NCBI RefSeq assembly: GCF_000716785.1
Contig: NZ_JNYY01000007.1
Span: 62,001 to 126,000 of the forward strand
From: Amycolatopsis vancoresmycina
Lineage (GTDB): Bacteria; Actinomycetota; Actinomycetes; Mycobacteriales; Pseudonocardiaceae
Direction: 5' to 3'
DNA length: 64,000 bases
Position numbers and translations under genes: made by a program. The notes beneath the pieces are model-generated. The model saw nothing but the letters and a program-made list of their open reading frames with translations, searched no databases and was not told where the DNA came from. Position 1 is the first letter of the stretch. The number at the start of each line of letters is the position of its first letter. Below, piece after piece: positions 23,785 to 32,481 of the stretch.

Positions 23785-25368
23785 GTGACAGTCACGTTCA
23801 ACTCCGGCCACTCCTCGACGTCCGCCCGCGCGGGCCGTCCCGACCACAAGCCGCGCCAGCGGCCTGCGGGCGGCGACATGCTGCGCGACGACGCCGTCGA
23901 GACCGTGGTCACCAAGACGTTCGCCCAGCTGGGCCTGCCGGAGCCGCTGCTCCGCGCGCTGGCCGAGGCGGGCATCAACCAGCCGTTCCCGATCCAGTCC
24001 GCGACCATCCCGGACGCGCTGGCCGGCCGGGACGTGCTGGGCCGCGCCCAGACCGGTTCCGGCAAGACCCTCGCCTTCGGCCTGGCCATGCTGGCCCGGC
24101 TCGACGGCGGCAAGGCCCGCCCGAAGCGCCCCCGCGCGCTGATCCTCGTCCCGACCCGCGAGCTGGCCATGCAGGTCGCCGACTCGCTGACCCCGCTGGC
24201 CAAGTCGCTCGGCCTGTGGTGCCGCACGGCCGTCGGCGGCATGGCCTTCGCCCGCCAGGCGGACGCCCTGTCCCGCGGTGTCGACCTGCTGATCGCCACG
24301 CCGGGCCGGCTGTCGGACCACGTCCGCCAGGGCACCGCGCACCTGGGCGACTGCAACTTCATCGCCCTCGACGAGGCCGACCAGATGGCGGACATGGGCT
24401 TCATGCCGCAGGTCCGCGAGATCCTCGACCTGACCCCGCCGGGCGGCCAGCGGCTGCTGTTCTCCGCGACCCTCGACGGTGACGTCAACCGCCTGGTCAA
24501 GCAGTACCTGACCGACCCGGTCACGCACTCGGTCGCGCCGTCGACCGCGAGCGTGACGACCATGGACCACCACGTGCTCCAGGTCTCGCACCAGGACAAG
24601 CAGGACGTCATCACGCAGATCGGCGCCCGCGAGGGCCGCACGATCATGTTCGTGCGCACCAAGCACCACGTCGACCGGCTCACCGAGCGGCTGCGCGAGC
24701 AGGGCGTGCACGCGGCGGCGCTGCACGGCGGCAAGACGCAGGGGCAGCGCAACCGCGTCCTCGCCGACTTCAAGGACGGCCACACCCCGGTGCTGGTCGC
24801 CACGGACGTCGCCGCGCGCGGCATCCACGTCGACGACATCTCGCTGGTGCTGCACGTCGACCCGGCGGCCGACCACAAGGACTACCTGCACCGCGCCGGC
24901 CGCACCGCGCGCGCCGGGGCGTCCGGCGTGGTCGTCACGCTGGCCACGCACGACCAGCGCCGGATGGTCCGCCGGCTGACCGACCGCGCCGGCGTGCGCG
25001 CGGAGTCGACCACGGTCCGCCCGGGTGACGCCGAGCTGTCCCGCATCACCGGCGCCCGCGAGCCCAGCGGTGAGCCGGTCGTCGAGCGGCGGCGCGAGAA
25101 CCCGCGTCGTGGCGGCGGCGGCTTCCGCGGCGACCGCGGCTTCGGCGGCGGCAGCCGGGGTGGCGAGCGCGGCGGCTTCCGCGGCGAGCGCAGCTACGGC
25201 GACCGTGACCGCGGTGGCGAGCGCGGCGGTGACCGTGGTGGTTACCGCGGCGGCGACCGCGAAGGCCGTCCCGGCGGCTTCGGCGGCCGCGGCCGTCAGC
25301 CCCGCTCGGGCAACGGCGGTGGCTACGGCCGCCCGAGCCGTGGCCCGCGTCGCGGCTACGACAGCTGA
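23785..25368 (+). CDS. DEAD-box ATP-dependent RNA helicase
   Basis: A 527-residue RNA helicase of the bacterial CsdA/RhlE/CshA type. The core motifs are in order: Q motif PFPIQS, Walker A AQTGSGKT, PTREL, the DEAD motif in ALDEADQM, SAT in LFSATLD, and the C-terminal RecA motifs including HRAGRTARAG. From about residue 430 to the end the chain is a low-complexity Arg/Gly-rich tail (repeats such as GGDRGGYRGGDR) that should bind RNA non-specifically. Such enzymes remodel rRNA and mRNA structure, especially in the cold. The GTG at 23785 follows a good ribosome site. A strong terminator lies 12 bp after the stop. Confidence 0.95.
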   Translation: MTVTFNSGHSSTSARAGRPDHKPRQRPAGGDMLRDDAVETVVTKTFAQLGLPEPLLRALAEAGINQPFPIQSATIPDALAGRDVLGRAQTGSGKTLAFGLAMLARLDGGKARPKRPRALILVPTRELAMQVADSLTPLAKSLGLWCRTAVGGMAFARQADALSRGVDLLIATPGRLSDHVRQGTAHLGDCNFIALDEADQMADMGFMPQVREILDLTPPGGQRLLFSATLDGDVNRLVKQYLTDPVTHSVAPSTASVTTMDHHVLQVSHQDKQDVITQIGAREGRTIMFVRTKHHVDRLTERLREQGVHAAALHGGKTQGQRNRVLADFKDGHTPVLVATDVAARGIHVDDISLVLHVDPAADHKDYLHRAGRTARAGASGVVVTLATHDQRRMVRRLTDRAGVRAESTTVRPGDAELSRITGAREPSGEPVVERRRENPRRGGGGFRGDRGFGGGSRGGERGGFRGERSYGDRDRGGERGGDRGGYRGGDREGRPGGFGGRGRQPRSGNGGGYGRPSRGPRRGYDS

Positions 25369-25380
25369 GTGATCCCTTTC

Positions 25381-25412
25381 GGAAGCCCCGGACCTCGCGG
25401 TCCGGGGCTTCC
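25381..25412. terminator. Strong intrinsic-type terminator hairpin
   Basis: A perfect 14-bp stem (GGAAGCCCCGGACC paired with its complement) with a TCGC loop lies 12 bp after the helicase stop, followed by a GGCGTTTCC run. Confidence 0.85.
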
Positions 25413-25468
25413 GGCGTTTCCAGGCCCGCTTGGCGGCACCGCGTAGCCCGGATGGGAGACTGCGGGAC

Positions 25469-26644
25469 GTGACTACGCCGCCGACGCCCCCGCCCGACGA
25501 GGTTTTCGACTGGCTCGACGCCGAGGCGGAGAAGCGGGCGAACGCGGGACTCGTGCGGCAGCTGCGGCCGCGTCCCGCGCAGGCGGACGAGCTGGATCTG
25601 GCCGGCAACGACTACCTCGGGCTGGCCCGCGACAAGCGCGTCGCCGGGGCCGCCGCGGCCGCCGCGCTGCGCTGGGGCGCCGGGTCGACCGGGTCCCGGC
25701 TGGTCACCGGGTCGACCGAGCTGCACACCGAGCTGGAGCTGGAGCTCGCCCGGTTCTGCGGCGCGCAGGCGGCGCTGGTGTTCTCCTCCGGCTTCGCCGC
25801 GAACCTCGGCGCGGTGACGGCGCTGTCCGGCTCCGAGTCCGCGATCGTCACCGACAAGTACATCCACGCGTCGCTGATCGAGGGCTGCCGGCTGTCGCGG
25901 GCCGACGTGGCCGCGGTCGCGCACTCGACGCCGTCCGCGATCAAGCACGCGCTGGCGACCCGGCGCAAGCCGCGGGCGCTGGTGGTGACCGACTCGGTGT
26001 TCTCGGTCGACGGCGACCTCGCGCCGCTCGGCGAGCTGGCCGGGATCTGCCGTTCGCACGGCGCGGCGCTGCTCGTCGACGACGCGCACGGCTTCGGCGT
26101 CCTGGGCGAAGGCGGCCGCGGGGCGGTCCACGCGGCCGGGCTGTCGGGCGCGCCCGACGTCGTCACGACGCTGACGCTGTCGAAGTCCCTCGGCGCGCAG
26201 GGCGGCGCGGTGGTGGGGCCGCGTCGCGTGATCAAGCACCTGGTGGACACGGCTCGCAGCTTCATCTTCGACACCGCGTTGGCCCCGGCGAGCGCCGCGG
26301 CCGCGTTGGCGGCGTTGCACGCGCTGAAGGAGGAGCCGGGGCTGGCGGGGAAGGTCGTCGAGAACGCGGGCAACCTGGCGATGTCGCTGAAGGCCGCCGG
26401 GTTGAAGGCGAGCCTGCCGGACGCCGCCGTCATCTCGGTCCAGGCGCCGTCCGCGGAGACGGCCGTCGCGTGGGCCGCGGCGTGTGCGGAGCAGGGCATC
26501 CGGGTCGGGTGCTTCCGGCCGCCGTCGGTGCCGGACGGGATCTCGCGGCTGCGGCTGACGGCGCGAGCCGACCTCACGGAGTCCGATGTGGACCGTGCGG
26601 TGAAGGTGATCACCGCGACCGCGCCGCGGGGGGCGATCGGCTGA
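25469..26644 (+). CDS. bioF: 8-amino-7-oxononanoate synthase (biotin biosynthesis)
   Basis: A PLP enzyme of the alpha-oxoamine synthase family, 391 residues. BioF condenses pimeloyl-ACP (or CoA) with alanine to form 8-amino-7-oxononanoate. Visible features are GNDYLGLA near the N-terminus, GSTGSRLVTGST, the DDAHGFG cofactor contact and the PLP-binding Lys239 in LSKSLGAQGG. The other biotin genes (bioA, bioB, bioD) are absent from the window, so a related oxoamine synthase such as 2-amino-3-ketobutyrate CoA ligase cannot be fully excluded. GTG 25469 is chosen as the first start that gives the family N-terminus. Confidence 0.85.
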   Translation: MTTPPTPPPDEVFDWLDAEAEKRANAGLVRQLRPRPAQADELDLAGNDYLGLARDKRVAGAAAAAALRWGAGSTGSRLVTGSTELHTELELELARFCGAQAALVFSSGFAANLGAVTALSGSESAIVTDKYIHASLIEGCRLSRADVAAVAHSTPSAIKHALATRRKPRALVVTDSVFSVDGDLAPLGELAGICRSHGAALLVDDAHGFGVLGEGGRGAVHAAGLSGAPDVVTTLTLSKSLGAQGGAVVGPRRVIKHLVDTARSFIFDTALAPASAAAALAALHALKEEPGLAGKVVENAGNLAMSLKAAGLKASLPDAAVISVQAPSAETAVAWAAACAEQGIRVGCFRPPSVPDGISRLRLTARADLTESDVDRAVKVITATAPRGAIG

Positions 26645-26658
26645 GCCGTCCCGGACGG

Positions 26659-27090
26659 TCAGGGGCGGCGGCGCATGCGGATGTGGGGGATCCCGTCGTC
26701 GTCGGTGTACTCGGCGCCTTCGGGGATGAAGCCGTAGCGCGCGTAAAAGCCCTGGACGTACGTCTGGGCGTCGAGGACGTACTCGCCCGGGACGGTCAGG
26801 GCCGCGTCCATCAGGCGGGCCGCCAGGCCCTGGCCGCGGGCGGACGCCGCCGTCACCACGCGGCCGATGCGGCGGACGCCGTCCGGATCGAGCAGGACCC
26901 GCAGGTAGGACGTGACGCCGCTGGTGTCCGCGAACCACAGGTGGCGGGTGTCCGGGAGCAGGTCACGGCCGTCGAGCTCGGGGTACGCGGCCTTCTGCTC
27001 CACGACGAACACGTCGACGCGCAGGCGGAGGATGTCGTGCAGCTGGGCGGCGGTCAGCTCCGGACCGGTCGCGTCGTGCAGGGTCGGCAT
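26659..27090 (-). CDS. GNAT N-acetyltransferase, ElaA-like
   Basis: A 143-residue GNAT enzyme. The N-terminal LRLRVDVFVVEQKAAYPELDGRD segment is typical of the ElaA group. The acetyl-CoA loop appears as RVVTAASARGQGLAARLMDAAL, and the C-terminal half contains YVQGFYARYGFIPEG. The substrate is unknown. ATG 27090 gives the complete family length. The gene lies downstream of, and on the same strand as, the trypsin gene, 17 bp apart. Confidence 0.92.
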   Translation of the reverse strand: MPTLHDATGPELTAAQLHDILRLRVDVFVVEQKAAYPELDGRDLLPDTRHLWFADTSGVTSYLRVLLDPDGVRRIGRVVTAASARGQGLAARLMDAALTVPGEYVLDAQTYVQGFYARYGFIPEGAEYTDDDGIPHIRMRRRP

Positions 27091-27107
27091 ACCCCTGCTT
27101 AGCACGC

Positions 27108-27932
27108 TCAGCCGAGGAGGCGCGGCCTGGACTGGGTTTCGACGTCGTCGGCGTAGGTCGAAACGCGCGTGTAGACGCCCGGCTTGCCCGCCTTCGCGCA
27201 GCCGTCGCCGAAGGAGACGATGCCGATCAGCGTGTCGCCCACCACCAGCGGGCCGCCGGAGTCGCCCTGGCAGGCGTCGATGCCGCCGTCGCGGTAGCCG
27301 GCGCACACCATGCTCTGCTGGTCGTAGACCGTGTAATCGGACCGGCATTCGCTGTCCGAGACCAGCGGGACCTGGGCGCTGCGCAGGTAGTCGGAGCGCG
27401 CGCCGCCGTCGGCGATGCGGCCCCAGCCGAGCACCGTCGCCTGGGTGCCCGTGGCGTACACCTGCGTGTCGTCCTTCGCGGGCAGATTCGCCGGCCGGTA
27501 GCCGAGCTGGCCGCGGACGGTGAGCACCGCGATGTCCGCACCCTGCGTCGGATCGGTGTAGCTCTGGCTGACCCAGATCTTCGAGACACCCAGCACCTGG
27601 CCGTCGCTGGTGCGCTTGTCCTCGCGGCCGGCCACCACGCGGATGTCCTGCTTCGCCACCGCCTTGGCGCAGTGCGCCGCCGTCGCGACCGCCGTGGAGC
27701 TCACGATCACCGCGCCGCAGAACTGGTTGCCGCCCGCGTCGGTCAGGTACACCGCGTACGGGTGGTCGGCGATCGAAGCCTGGTTGCCGCCGACGATCCG
27801 CGCCTGGTTGCCGGCACCGGCGGCCCCGGAATCCGCCGCCGCCGTGCCGGCCACGACCGGGACGGCGACCGCGGCGACCGCGAGCAGCGCGCCGCTCGCG
27901 AACAGCAGGGATCGGCGGGACTTCACGGCCAT
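27108..27932 (-). CDS. Secreted trypsin-like serine protease (S1 family)
   Basis: A 274-residue secreted protease. A signal peptide (residues 1 to about 33) is followed by a short propeptide ending at Arg45, after which the mature enzyme starts with IVGG. The catalytic triad is His87 (TAAHC), Asp133 (ADIAVL) and Ser225 (GDSGGP). Asp219, six residues before the serine, predicts cleavage after Lys or Arg, and the Cys pairs of the family are present. ATG 27932 is preferred because GAGGAG lies before it; 13 further in-frame codons upstream lack signal-peptide character. Confidence 0.95.
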   Translation of the reverse strand: MAVKSRRSLLFASGALLAVAAVAVPVVAGTAAADSGAAGAGNQARIVGGNQASIADHPYAVYLTDAGGNQFCGAVIVSSTAVATAAHCAKAVAKQDIRVVAGREDKRTSDGQVLGVSKIWVSQSYTDPTQGADIAVLTVRGQLGYRPANLPAKDDTQVYATGTQATVLGWGRIADGGARSDYLRSAQVPLVSDSECRSDYTVYDQQSMVCAGYRDGGIDACQGDSGGPLVVGDTLIGIVSFGDGCAKAGKPGVYTRVSTYADDVETQSRPRLLG

Positions 27933-28098
27933 GGGACGTTCTCCTCTTCGGCACAGCACGGAGCAAAGCACTCGGCACCCGGATGACTCCGGTGCGTGAA
28001 CGACGTGCGCTCAATACCCTAATCCGAGGGGGCCCAAAACGGTGTCACTGGAACGGGTGGACTCCGCGTCCCCCGCCCGTCTCTGCCAAGCTGGCCGG

Positions 28099-28950
28099 AT
28101 GCGGCGGCGAGCGACGGCGGCGGGAGCGGTCCTGGCCTGCGCCGTGTCCGCGTGCGCACCGGACATCCCGCCGGCAGCACCGCCGGCACCAGCGCCGACG
28201 ACGATCGGGCCGGGCACCTCGGCCGCGCCGCGGCCGGCGGCCGGCACCCCCGCCGTCACCTGGCAGGTGGGTGCCCGTCCGCTCCCCCGCCGCCCCGACG
28301 GCTTCGGCGAGGTCGAGCCGACGCCACCCGAACTGGTGAACCGGGCACTTCCGACAAAAGACGTGCTTCCGTCGCCGCCGGGCAACACGTACGCGTCGAC
28401 GATCAGCGCCGTGCCCGCCGACGTTCTCGCGCGCAGCACCTGGCAGCCCGCCTGCCCGGTCAAGGCCGGCGACCTCCGCTACCTGACGATGTCCTTCTGG
28501 GGCTTCGACGGCCGCGCGCACACCGGCGAGATGCTGGTGAACGCCTCCGGCGCGGCAGGCATCACGAAGGTCTTCGGGCGGCTCTTCGCGGCGCACTTCC
28601 CGCTCGAAGAGATGCGGGTGACCAGCCCGGCCGAGCTCACCGCGCCGCCGACCGGGGACGGCAACTCCACCAGCGCGTTCGTCTGCCGCCCGGCGCGCGG
28701 GCAGACGACCTGGTCAGCGCATGCCTACGGGCTCGCCGTGGACGTCAACCCGTTCTGCAACCCGTACACCCAGGGCGATCTGGTGCTGCCCGAGCTGGCC
28801 TCGGCGTACGTCGACCGCTCGCGCGTGCGGCCCGGCATGGTCCTGGCCGGCGACGCGACCGTGCGCGCGTTCGCGGCGATCGGGTGGAGCTGGGGCGGCG
28901 CCTGGACCAGCCCGAAGGACCGGATGCACTTCACCGCGACCGGCCACTGA
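28099..28950 (+). CDS. M15-family D,D-carboxypeptidase-like lipoprotein
   Basis: A 283-residue lipoprotein. The signal peptide ends in a VSAC lipobox, with Cys19 as the lipidated residue, followed by a Pro/Ala-rich linker to about residue 60. The C-terminal half is an M15 (VanY/DacB-like) zinc peptidase: HAYGLAVDVNP supplies the first His and Asp ligands, and the MHF near the C-terminus supplies the last His. Such enzymes trim peptidoglycan stem peptides or act as endolysin-like hydrolases outside the membrane. ATG 28099 is chosen because it places the lipobox correctly; the GTG at 28042 would add 19 residues that do not fit a signal. Confidence 0.85.
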   Translation: MRRRATAAGAVLACAVSACAPDIPPAAPPAPAPTTIGPGTSAAPRPAAGTPAVTWQVGARPLPRRPDGFGEVEPTPPELVNRALPTKDVLPSPPGNTYASTISAVPADVLARSTWQPACPVKAGDLRYLTMSFWGFDGRAHTGEMLVNASGAAGITKVFGRLFAAHFPLEEMRVTSPAELTAPPTGDGNSTSAFVCRPARGQTTWSAHAYGLAVDVNPFCNPYTQGDLVLPELASAYVDRSRVRPGMVLAGDATVRAFAAIGWSWGGAWTSPKDRMHFTATGH

Positions 28951-29046
28951 CCACGTAATACGACGTTAAGCACAAGAGGGAACACCGGCTCCACCGAGAC
29001 GGTTGGCTAGGGTGAATCGACCGGACACGAACCCGCGGAGGATGCA

Positions 29047-30441
29047 GTGCCCCACTACGACCTGGTGATCGTCGGGACGGGATCGGGGAACTCCATCCTC
29101 GGCCCCGGCTTCGCCGGCAAGAAGACGGCGATCGTGGAGAAGGGCACCTTCGGCGGCACCTGCCTCAACGTCGGCTGCATCCCGACGAAGATGTTCGTGT
29201 ACGCCGCCGACGTCGCGTACACGCCTTCGCACAGCGCCAAGTACGGCGTCGACGAAGAGCTGAAGAACGTGCGCTGGCGCGACATCCGCGACCGGATCTT
29301 CGGCCGCATCGACCCGATCGCCGAGGGGGGCGCGGAGTACCGGCGCAGCCACGAGGACAACGCGAACGTCGACGTCTACGAGGGCACCGGCCGCTTCACC
29401 GGGCACAAGGAACTGCGCGTCAGCTTCACCGACGGACGCCCCGGCGAAGTGCTGACCGCCGACAAGTTCGTGCTGGCCGCGGGCGGGCGCCCGGTCATCC
29501 CCGAGATCCCCGGCCTGGACGACGTCGGCTACCACACCTCCGACACCGTGATGCGGCTCGACGAGCTGCCGGAGCGCATCGTCATCCTCGGCGGCGGGTA
29601 CATCGCAGCCGAGTTCGCGCACGTCTTCGCCTCCTTCGGCGTGCACGTGACGCTGGTCAACCGCTCCGGACGGCTGCTGCGTTCGGAGGACGAGGACGTC
29701 AGCGCGCGCTTCACCGAGCTGGCCGCCGAACGGTTCGACGTCCGCCTGGACCGCAAGACCGTCCGGGCGCGCAAGACGGACAACGGCGTCGCGCTGGACC
29801 TGGAGGGGCCGCAGGGCGCGGAAACCGTCGAGGGCGACGTCCTGCTGATCGCCACCGGCCGCCGCCCGAACTCGGACCTGCTCGACGTCGCCGCCACCGG
29901 AGTGACCACAATGGACAGTGGGCACGTCGTGGTCGACGACTACCAGCAGACCGCGGTCGAGGGCATCTACGCGCTCGGCGACCTGTCGTCGCCGCACGAG
30001 CTGAAGCACGTCGCGAACCACGAAGCCCGCGTGGTGCAGCACAACCTGCTGCACCCGGACGAGCGGATCACCGCCGACCACCGGTTCGTGCCGCACGCGG
30101 TCTTCACCCACCCGCAGGTCGCTTCGGTCGGGCTGACCGAGCAGAAGGCCCGCGAACTCGGCGTGTCCTACGTCGTCTCGAAGCAGGACTACGCCGGGAT
30201 CGCGTACGGCTGGGCGATGGAGGACACGACGGGCTTCGCGAAGCTCCTGGCCGACCCGGCGACCGGGCAGCTGCTCGGCGCGCACATCATCGGCCCGCAG
30301 GCGTCGTCGGTGATCCAGCCGCTCATCCAGGCGATGAGCTTCGGCCTCGACGCGCGGGCCATGGCGCGCGGCCAGTACTGGATCCACCCGGCGATGCCGG
30401 AGCTGGTCGAGAACGCGCTGCTCAACCTGCCCCTGGACTGA
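29047..30441 (+). CDS. mtr: Mycothione reductase
   Basis: A 464-residue NADPH-dependent flavoprotein disulfide reductase that keeps mycothiol, the actinobacterial low-molecular-weight thiol, in its reduced form. The FAD motif VIVGTGSGNS is at residues 7-16. The redox-active pair Cys39-Cys44 is in GGTCLNVGCIPTK. An NAD(P) motif GGGYIAAEFAHVF lies mid-protein, and the His-Glu pair of the active site is in HPAMPE near the C-terminus. The GTG at 29047 fits the conserved N-terminus. A TAGGGT at 29008-29013 could be part of its promoter. The presence of mtr places the organism among mycothiol-producing actinomycetes. Confidence 0.96.
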   Translation: MPHYDLVIVGTGSGNSILGPGFAGKKTAIVEKGTFGGTCLNVGCIPTKMFVYAADVAYTPSHSAKYGVDEELKNVRWRDIRDRIFGRIDPIAEGGAEYRRSHEDNANVDVYEGTGRFTGHKELRVSFTDGRPGEVLTADKFVLAAGGRPVIPEIPGLDDVGYHTSDTVMRLDELPERIVILGGGYIAAEFAHVFASFGVHVTLVNRSGRLLRSEDEDVSARFTELAAERFDVRLDRKTVRARKTDNGVALDLEGPQGAETVEGDVLLIATGRRPNSDLLDVAATGVTTMDSGHVVVDDYQQTAVEGIYALGDLSSPHELKHVANHEARVVQHNLLHPDERITADHRFVPHAVFTHPQVASVGLTEQKARELGVSYVVSKQDYAGIAYGWAMEDTTGFAKLLADPATGQLLGAHIIGPQASSVIQPLIQAMSFGLDARAMARGQYWIHPAMPELVENALLNLPLD

Positions 30442-30448
30442 GCCCGGT

Positions 30449-31666
30449 TCAGACGAAGCGGTGGCGGCCGGCGAGGGCGCCGACCACCATCTGGACGCCG
30501 AGCAGGGCGAGCAGCATCCCGAGCGGGACCGTCCAGCCGCCGGCCACGTCGTGCAGCAGGCCGAACAGGAACGGCCCGAGCGCGGCGAACAGGTAGCCGA
30601 AGCCCTGCGCCATGCCGGACAGCCGGGCGGTGTCCGCGCCGGTCCGCGCGCGCAGCGCGATCACCGTCAGGCCGAGCGAGAACACGCTCATCCCGAGCCC
30701 GACGAGGATGCTCCACAGCAGCGGCGACCACGACGGCGCCAGCATCAGCCCGGCGGTCCCGGCGACGCCGAACACGCTCAGGCCCACGATCCACGGGCTC
30801 TGGCCGCGCCGCCGGGCCGCCATCGGCGCGACGACGAGGCTGATCGGCACCGCGATCAGCGAGACCAGGCCGAACAGCAGCCCGGCGTCGTCGCGCGGCA
30901 CGCCCGCGTCCATCAGCACCTGCGGGAACCAGCCCATCGCCGCGTAGGCGTAGAACGCCTGCAGGCCGAAGAAGCCGGTGACGATCCAGGCGAGCCGGTT
31001 GCCCAGCAGCGACCGGCCGCCCTCGGCGCCGTCGGCGGGGCGCGGGACCCGGCCGGTGCCGCGGGCGGCGAGGAGCCACGCCACCAGCGCGACGACCGCC
31101 AGCACCGCCCAGGCGCCGAGCGCCGGGCGCCAGCCACCGAGCGCGTCACCGAGGCGCGGGGTCACGGCCGAGCCCAAAGCGCCGCCGCCCTGCAGCGCGG
31201 CGGTGTAGACACCGGTGAGCACGCCGATGCGCGCGGGGAAGGAGTCCTTGATGACGACCGGGATGAGCACGTTGATCAGGGCGATCCCGGCGGTGGCCAC
31301 GAGCGTGGCGCCGAGGACCACGGCCGGGCCGTCGAGGACGCGCAGCACGAGCCCGGCAGCGAGGGTGGCCAGCGCGATCGCGATGGCGGCCCCGATCCCG
31401 GCCCGGCGCGCGAGCAGCGGCGCGGCCAGTCCGGCGCCGGCGAAGCAGAGCGTCGGCAACGTCGTGAGCACCCCGGCCCAGACCACCGAAGCGCCCAGGT
31501 CCGCGCGCATTTCGGCGAGCATCGGCCCGACGCCGGTGATGGCCGGGCGCAGGTTGAGGGCGGTGAGCACCACGGCGACCGCGAGCAGCGCCCCGGCGGC
31601 GACCACGCCCGGCGTCCGGATCTCCACGGCGCCGTCCAGTTCGGGTTCACGGTGTTCGACGCGCAT
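30449..31666 (-). CDS. MFS transporter, CynX/NimT-like
   Basis: A 405-residue major facilitator with about 12 membrane helices and the LNLRPAITGVGPML start typical of the CynX/NimT (cyanate/2-nitroimidazole transporter-like) subfamily. Charged residues lie in the loop between helices 2 and 3 (LLARRAGIG) and in the middle cytoplasmic loop. The substrate is unknown. It is divergent to a GntR regulator with only 48 bp between the two starts, and that gap holds an inverted repeat, so the regulator very likely controls this transporter. ATG 31666 is used. Confidence 0.92.
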   Translation of the reverse strand: MRVEHREPELDGAVEIRTPGVVAAGALLAVAVVLTALNLRPAITGVGPMLAEMRADLGASVVWAGVLTTLPTLCFAGAGLAAPLLARRAGIGAAIAIALATLAAGLVLRVLDGPAVVLGATLVATAGIALINVLIPVVIKDSFPARIGVLTGVYTAALQGGGALGSAVTPRLGDALGGWRPALGAWAVLAVVALVAWLLAARGTGRVPRPADGAEGGRSLLGNRLAWIVTGFFGLQAFYAYAAMGWFPQVLMDAGVPRDDAGLLFGLVSLIAVPISLVVAPMAARRRGQSPWIVGLSVFGVAGTAGLMLAPSWSPLLWSILVGLGMSVFSLGLTVIALRARTGADTARLSGMAQGFGYLFAALGPFLFGLLHDVAGGWTVPLGMLLALLGVQMVVGALAGRHRFV

Positions 31667-31687
31667 GACCGCTACTATCGCATACGT

Positions 31688-31714
31688 AGGATGATTGGAT
31701 GAAGGGATAATCCT
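31688..31714. promoter_or_regulatory. Putative GntR operator between the MFS and GntR genes
   Basis: AGGATGATT (31688-31696) and GATAATCCT (31706-31714) form a 9-bp inverted repeat matching at 7 of 9 positions, separated by 9 bp. The site directly abuts the GTG of the regulator gene. Confidence 0.5.
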
Positions 31715-32398
31715 GTGCCTCTGGCCACCACGCGCCGGGCCGGCCTCGTCGACCAGGTCATCGAGCAGCTGCGGACCGCGGTCACGCAGGGCGAATGGCC
31801 GATCGGCGACCGCATCCCCACCGAGGCCGAACTGGTCGAGCAGCTCGGCGTCGGGCGCAACACCGTCCGCGAAGCCGTGCGCGCGCTCGCGCACACCGGG
31901 CTCCTGGAGGTCCGGCAGGGCGACGGCACCTACGTCCGCGCCACCAGCGAGGTGTCCGGCGCGATCCGCCGGCTCTGCGGCTCGGAGCTGCGCGAAGTCC
32001 TCCAGGTCCGGCGGACGCTGGAGGTCGAAGGCGCCCGGCTCGCGGCCGTCGAGCGGACCGAGGACGAGGTCGCCGAGCTGCGTGCGCTGCTCGCCCGCCG
32101 CGAGACCGACCTGCGGGCCGGCCGCTGGGAGGACTTCGCCCGCACGGACGCCGAGTTCCACTGCGCCGTCGTCCGCGCCGGGCACAACACGCTGCTGACC
32201 GAGCTGTACCGCGGGCTGACCGAGGTCATCACGGCCAGCGTCGCGGCGACGTCGAGCATCACGCCGGGCGCGGACCACGTGCCAGAGATCGGCCACGAGG
32301 GTCTCGCCGAGGCCATCGCCGACTGCGACCCGGACCGCGCTGCGGCCGAAGCGTGTGGCTTCCTCGACGAGCTGCTGGCTCGCGTCGAACGCGCCTGA
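31715..32398 (+). CDS. GntR-family regulator, FadR subfamily (FCD domain)
   Basis: A 227-residue regulator. The winged helix-turn-helix occupies residues about 8-75 (IPTEAELVEQLGVGRNTVREAVRALAHTGLLEVRQGDGTYV), and the all-helical FCD ligand domain occupies about 90-225, with the His residues of the metal-binding pocket including EFHCAVV and IGHEGL. FadR-type regulators usually respond to organic acids. It is divergent to the MFS transporter gene and probably controls both. Confidence 0.94.
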   Translation: MPLATTRRAGLVDQVIEQLRTAVTQGEWPIGDRIPTEAELVEQLGVGRNTVREAVRALAHTGLLEVRQGDGTYVRATSEVSGAIRRLCGSELREVLQVRRTLEVEGARLAAVERTEDEVAELRALLARRETDLRAGRWEDFARTDAEFHCAVVRAGHNTLLTELYRGLTEVITASVAATSSITPGADHVPEIGHEGLAEAIADCDPDRAAAEACGFLDELLARVERA

Positions 32399-32430
32399 CC
32401 TGCGGATTCAGCCCTCGATGACCCCTAAGG

Positions 32431-32481
32431 GTGCCATTTCAGGGTTGTCGTGGCACCACCGCGGTGCCATATTTGTGCCAT
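32431..32481. promoter_or_regulatory. Operator array of GTGCCA sites over the promoter of the RHH gene
   Basis: GTGCCAT occurs at 32431-32437, 32464-32470 and 32475-32481, and TGGCACC at 32451-32457. The last pairs with GGTGCCA at 32463-32469 as a perfect inverted repeat. TTGTCG at 32445-32450 and CATATT at 32468-32473 are a -35/-10 pair with a 17-bp spacer, and CATATT lies 6 nt before the ATG. The array is thus placed for autorepression by the RHH protein. Confidence 0.6.

Noticed and set aside
25469..26644. A biotin operon
   Set aside because: Only bioF is present; bioA, bioB and bioD are not in the window.
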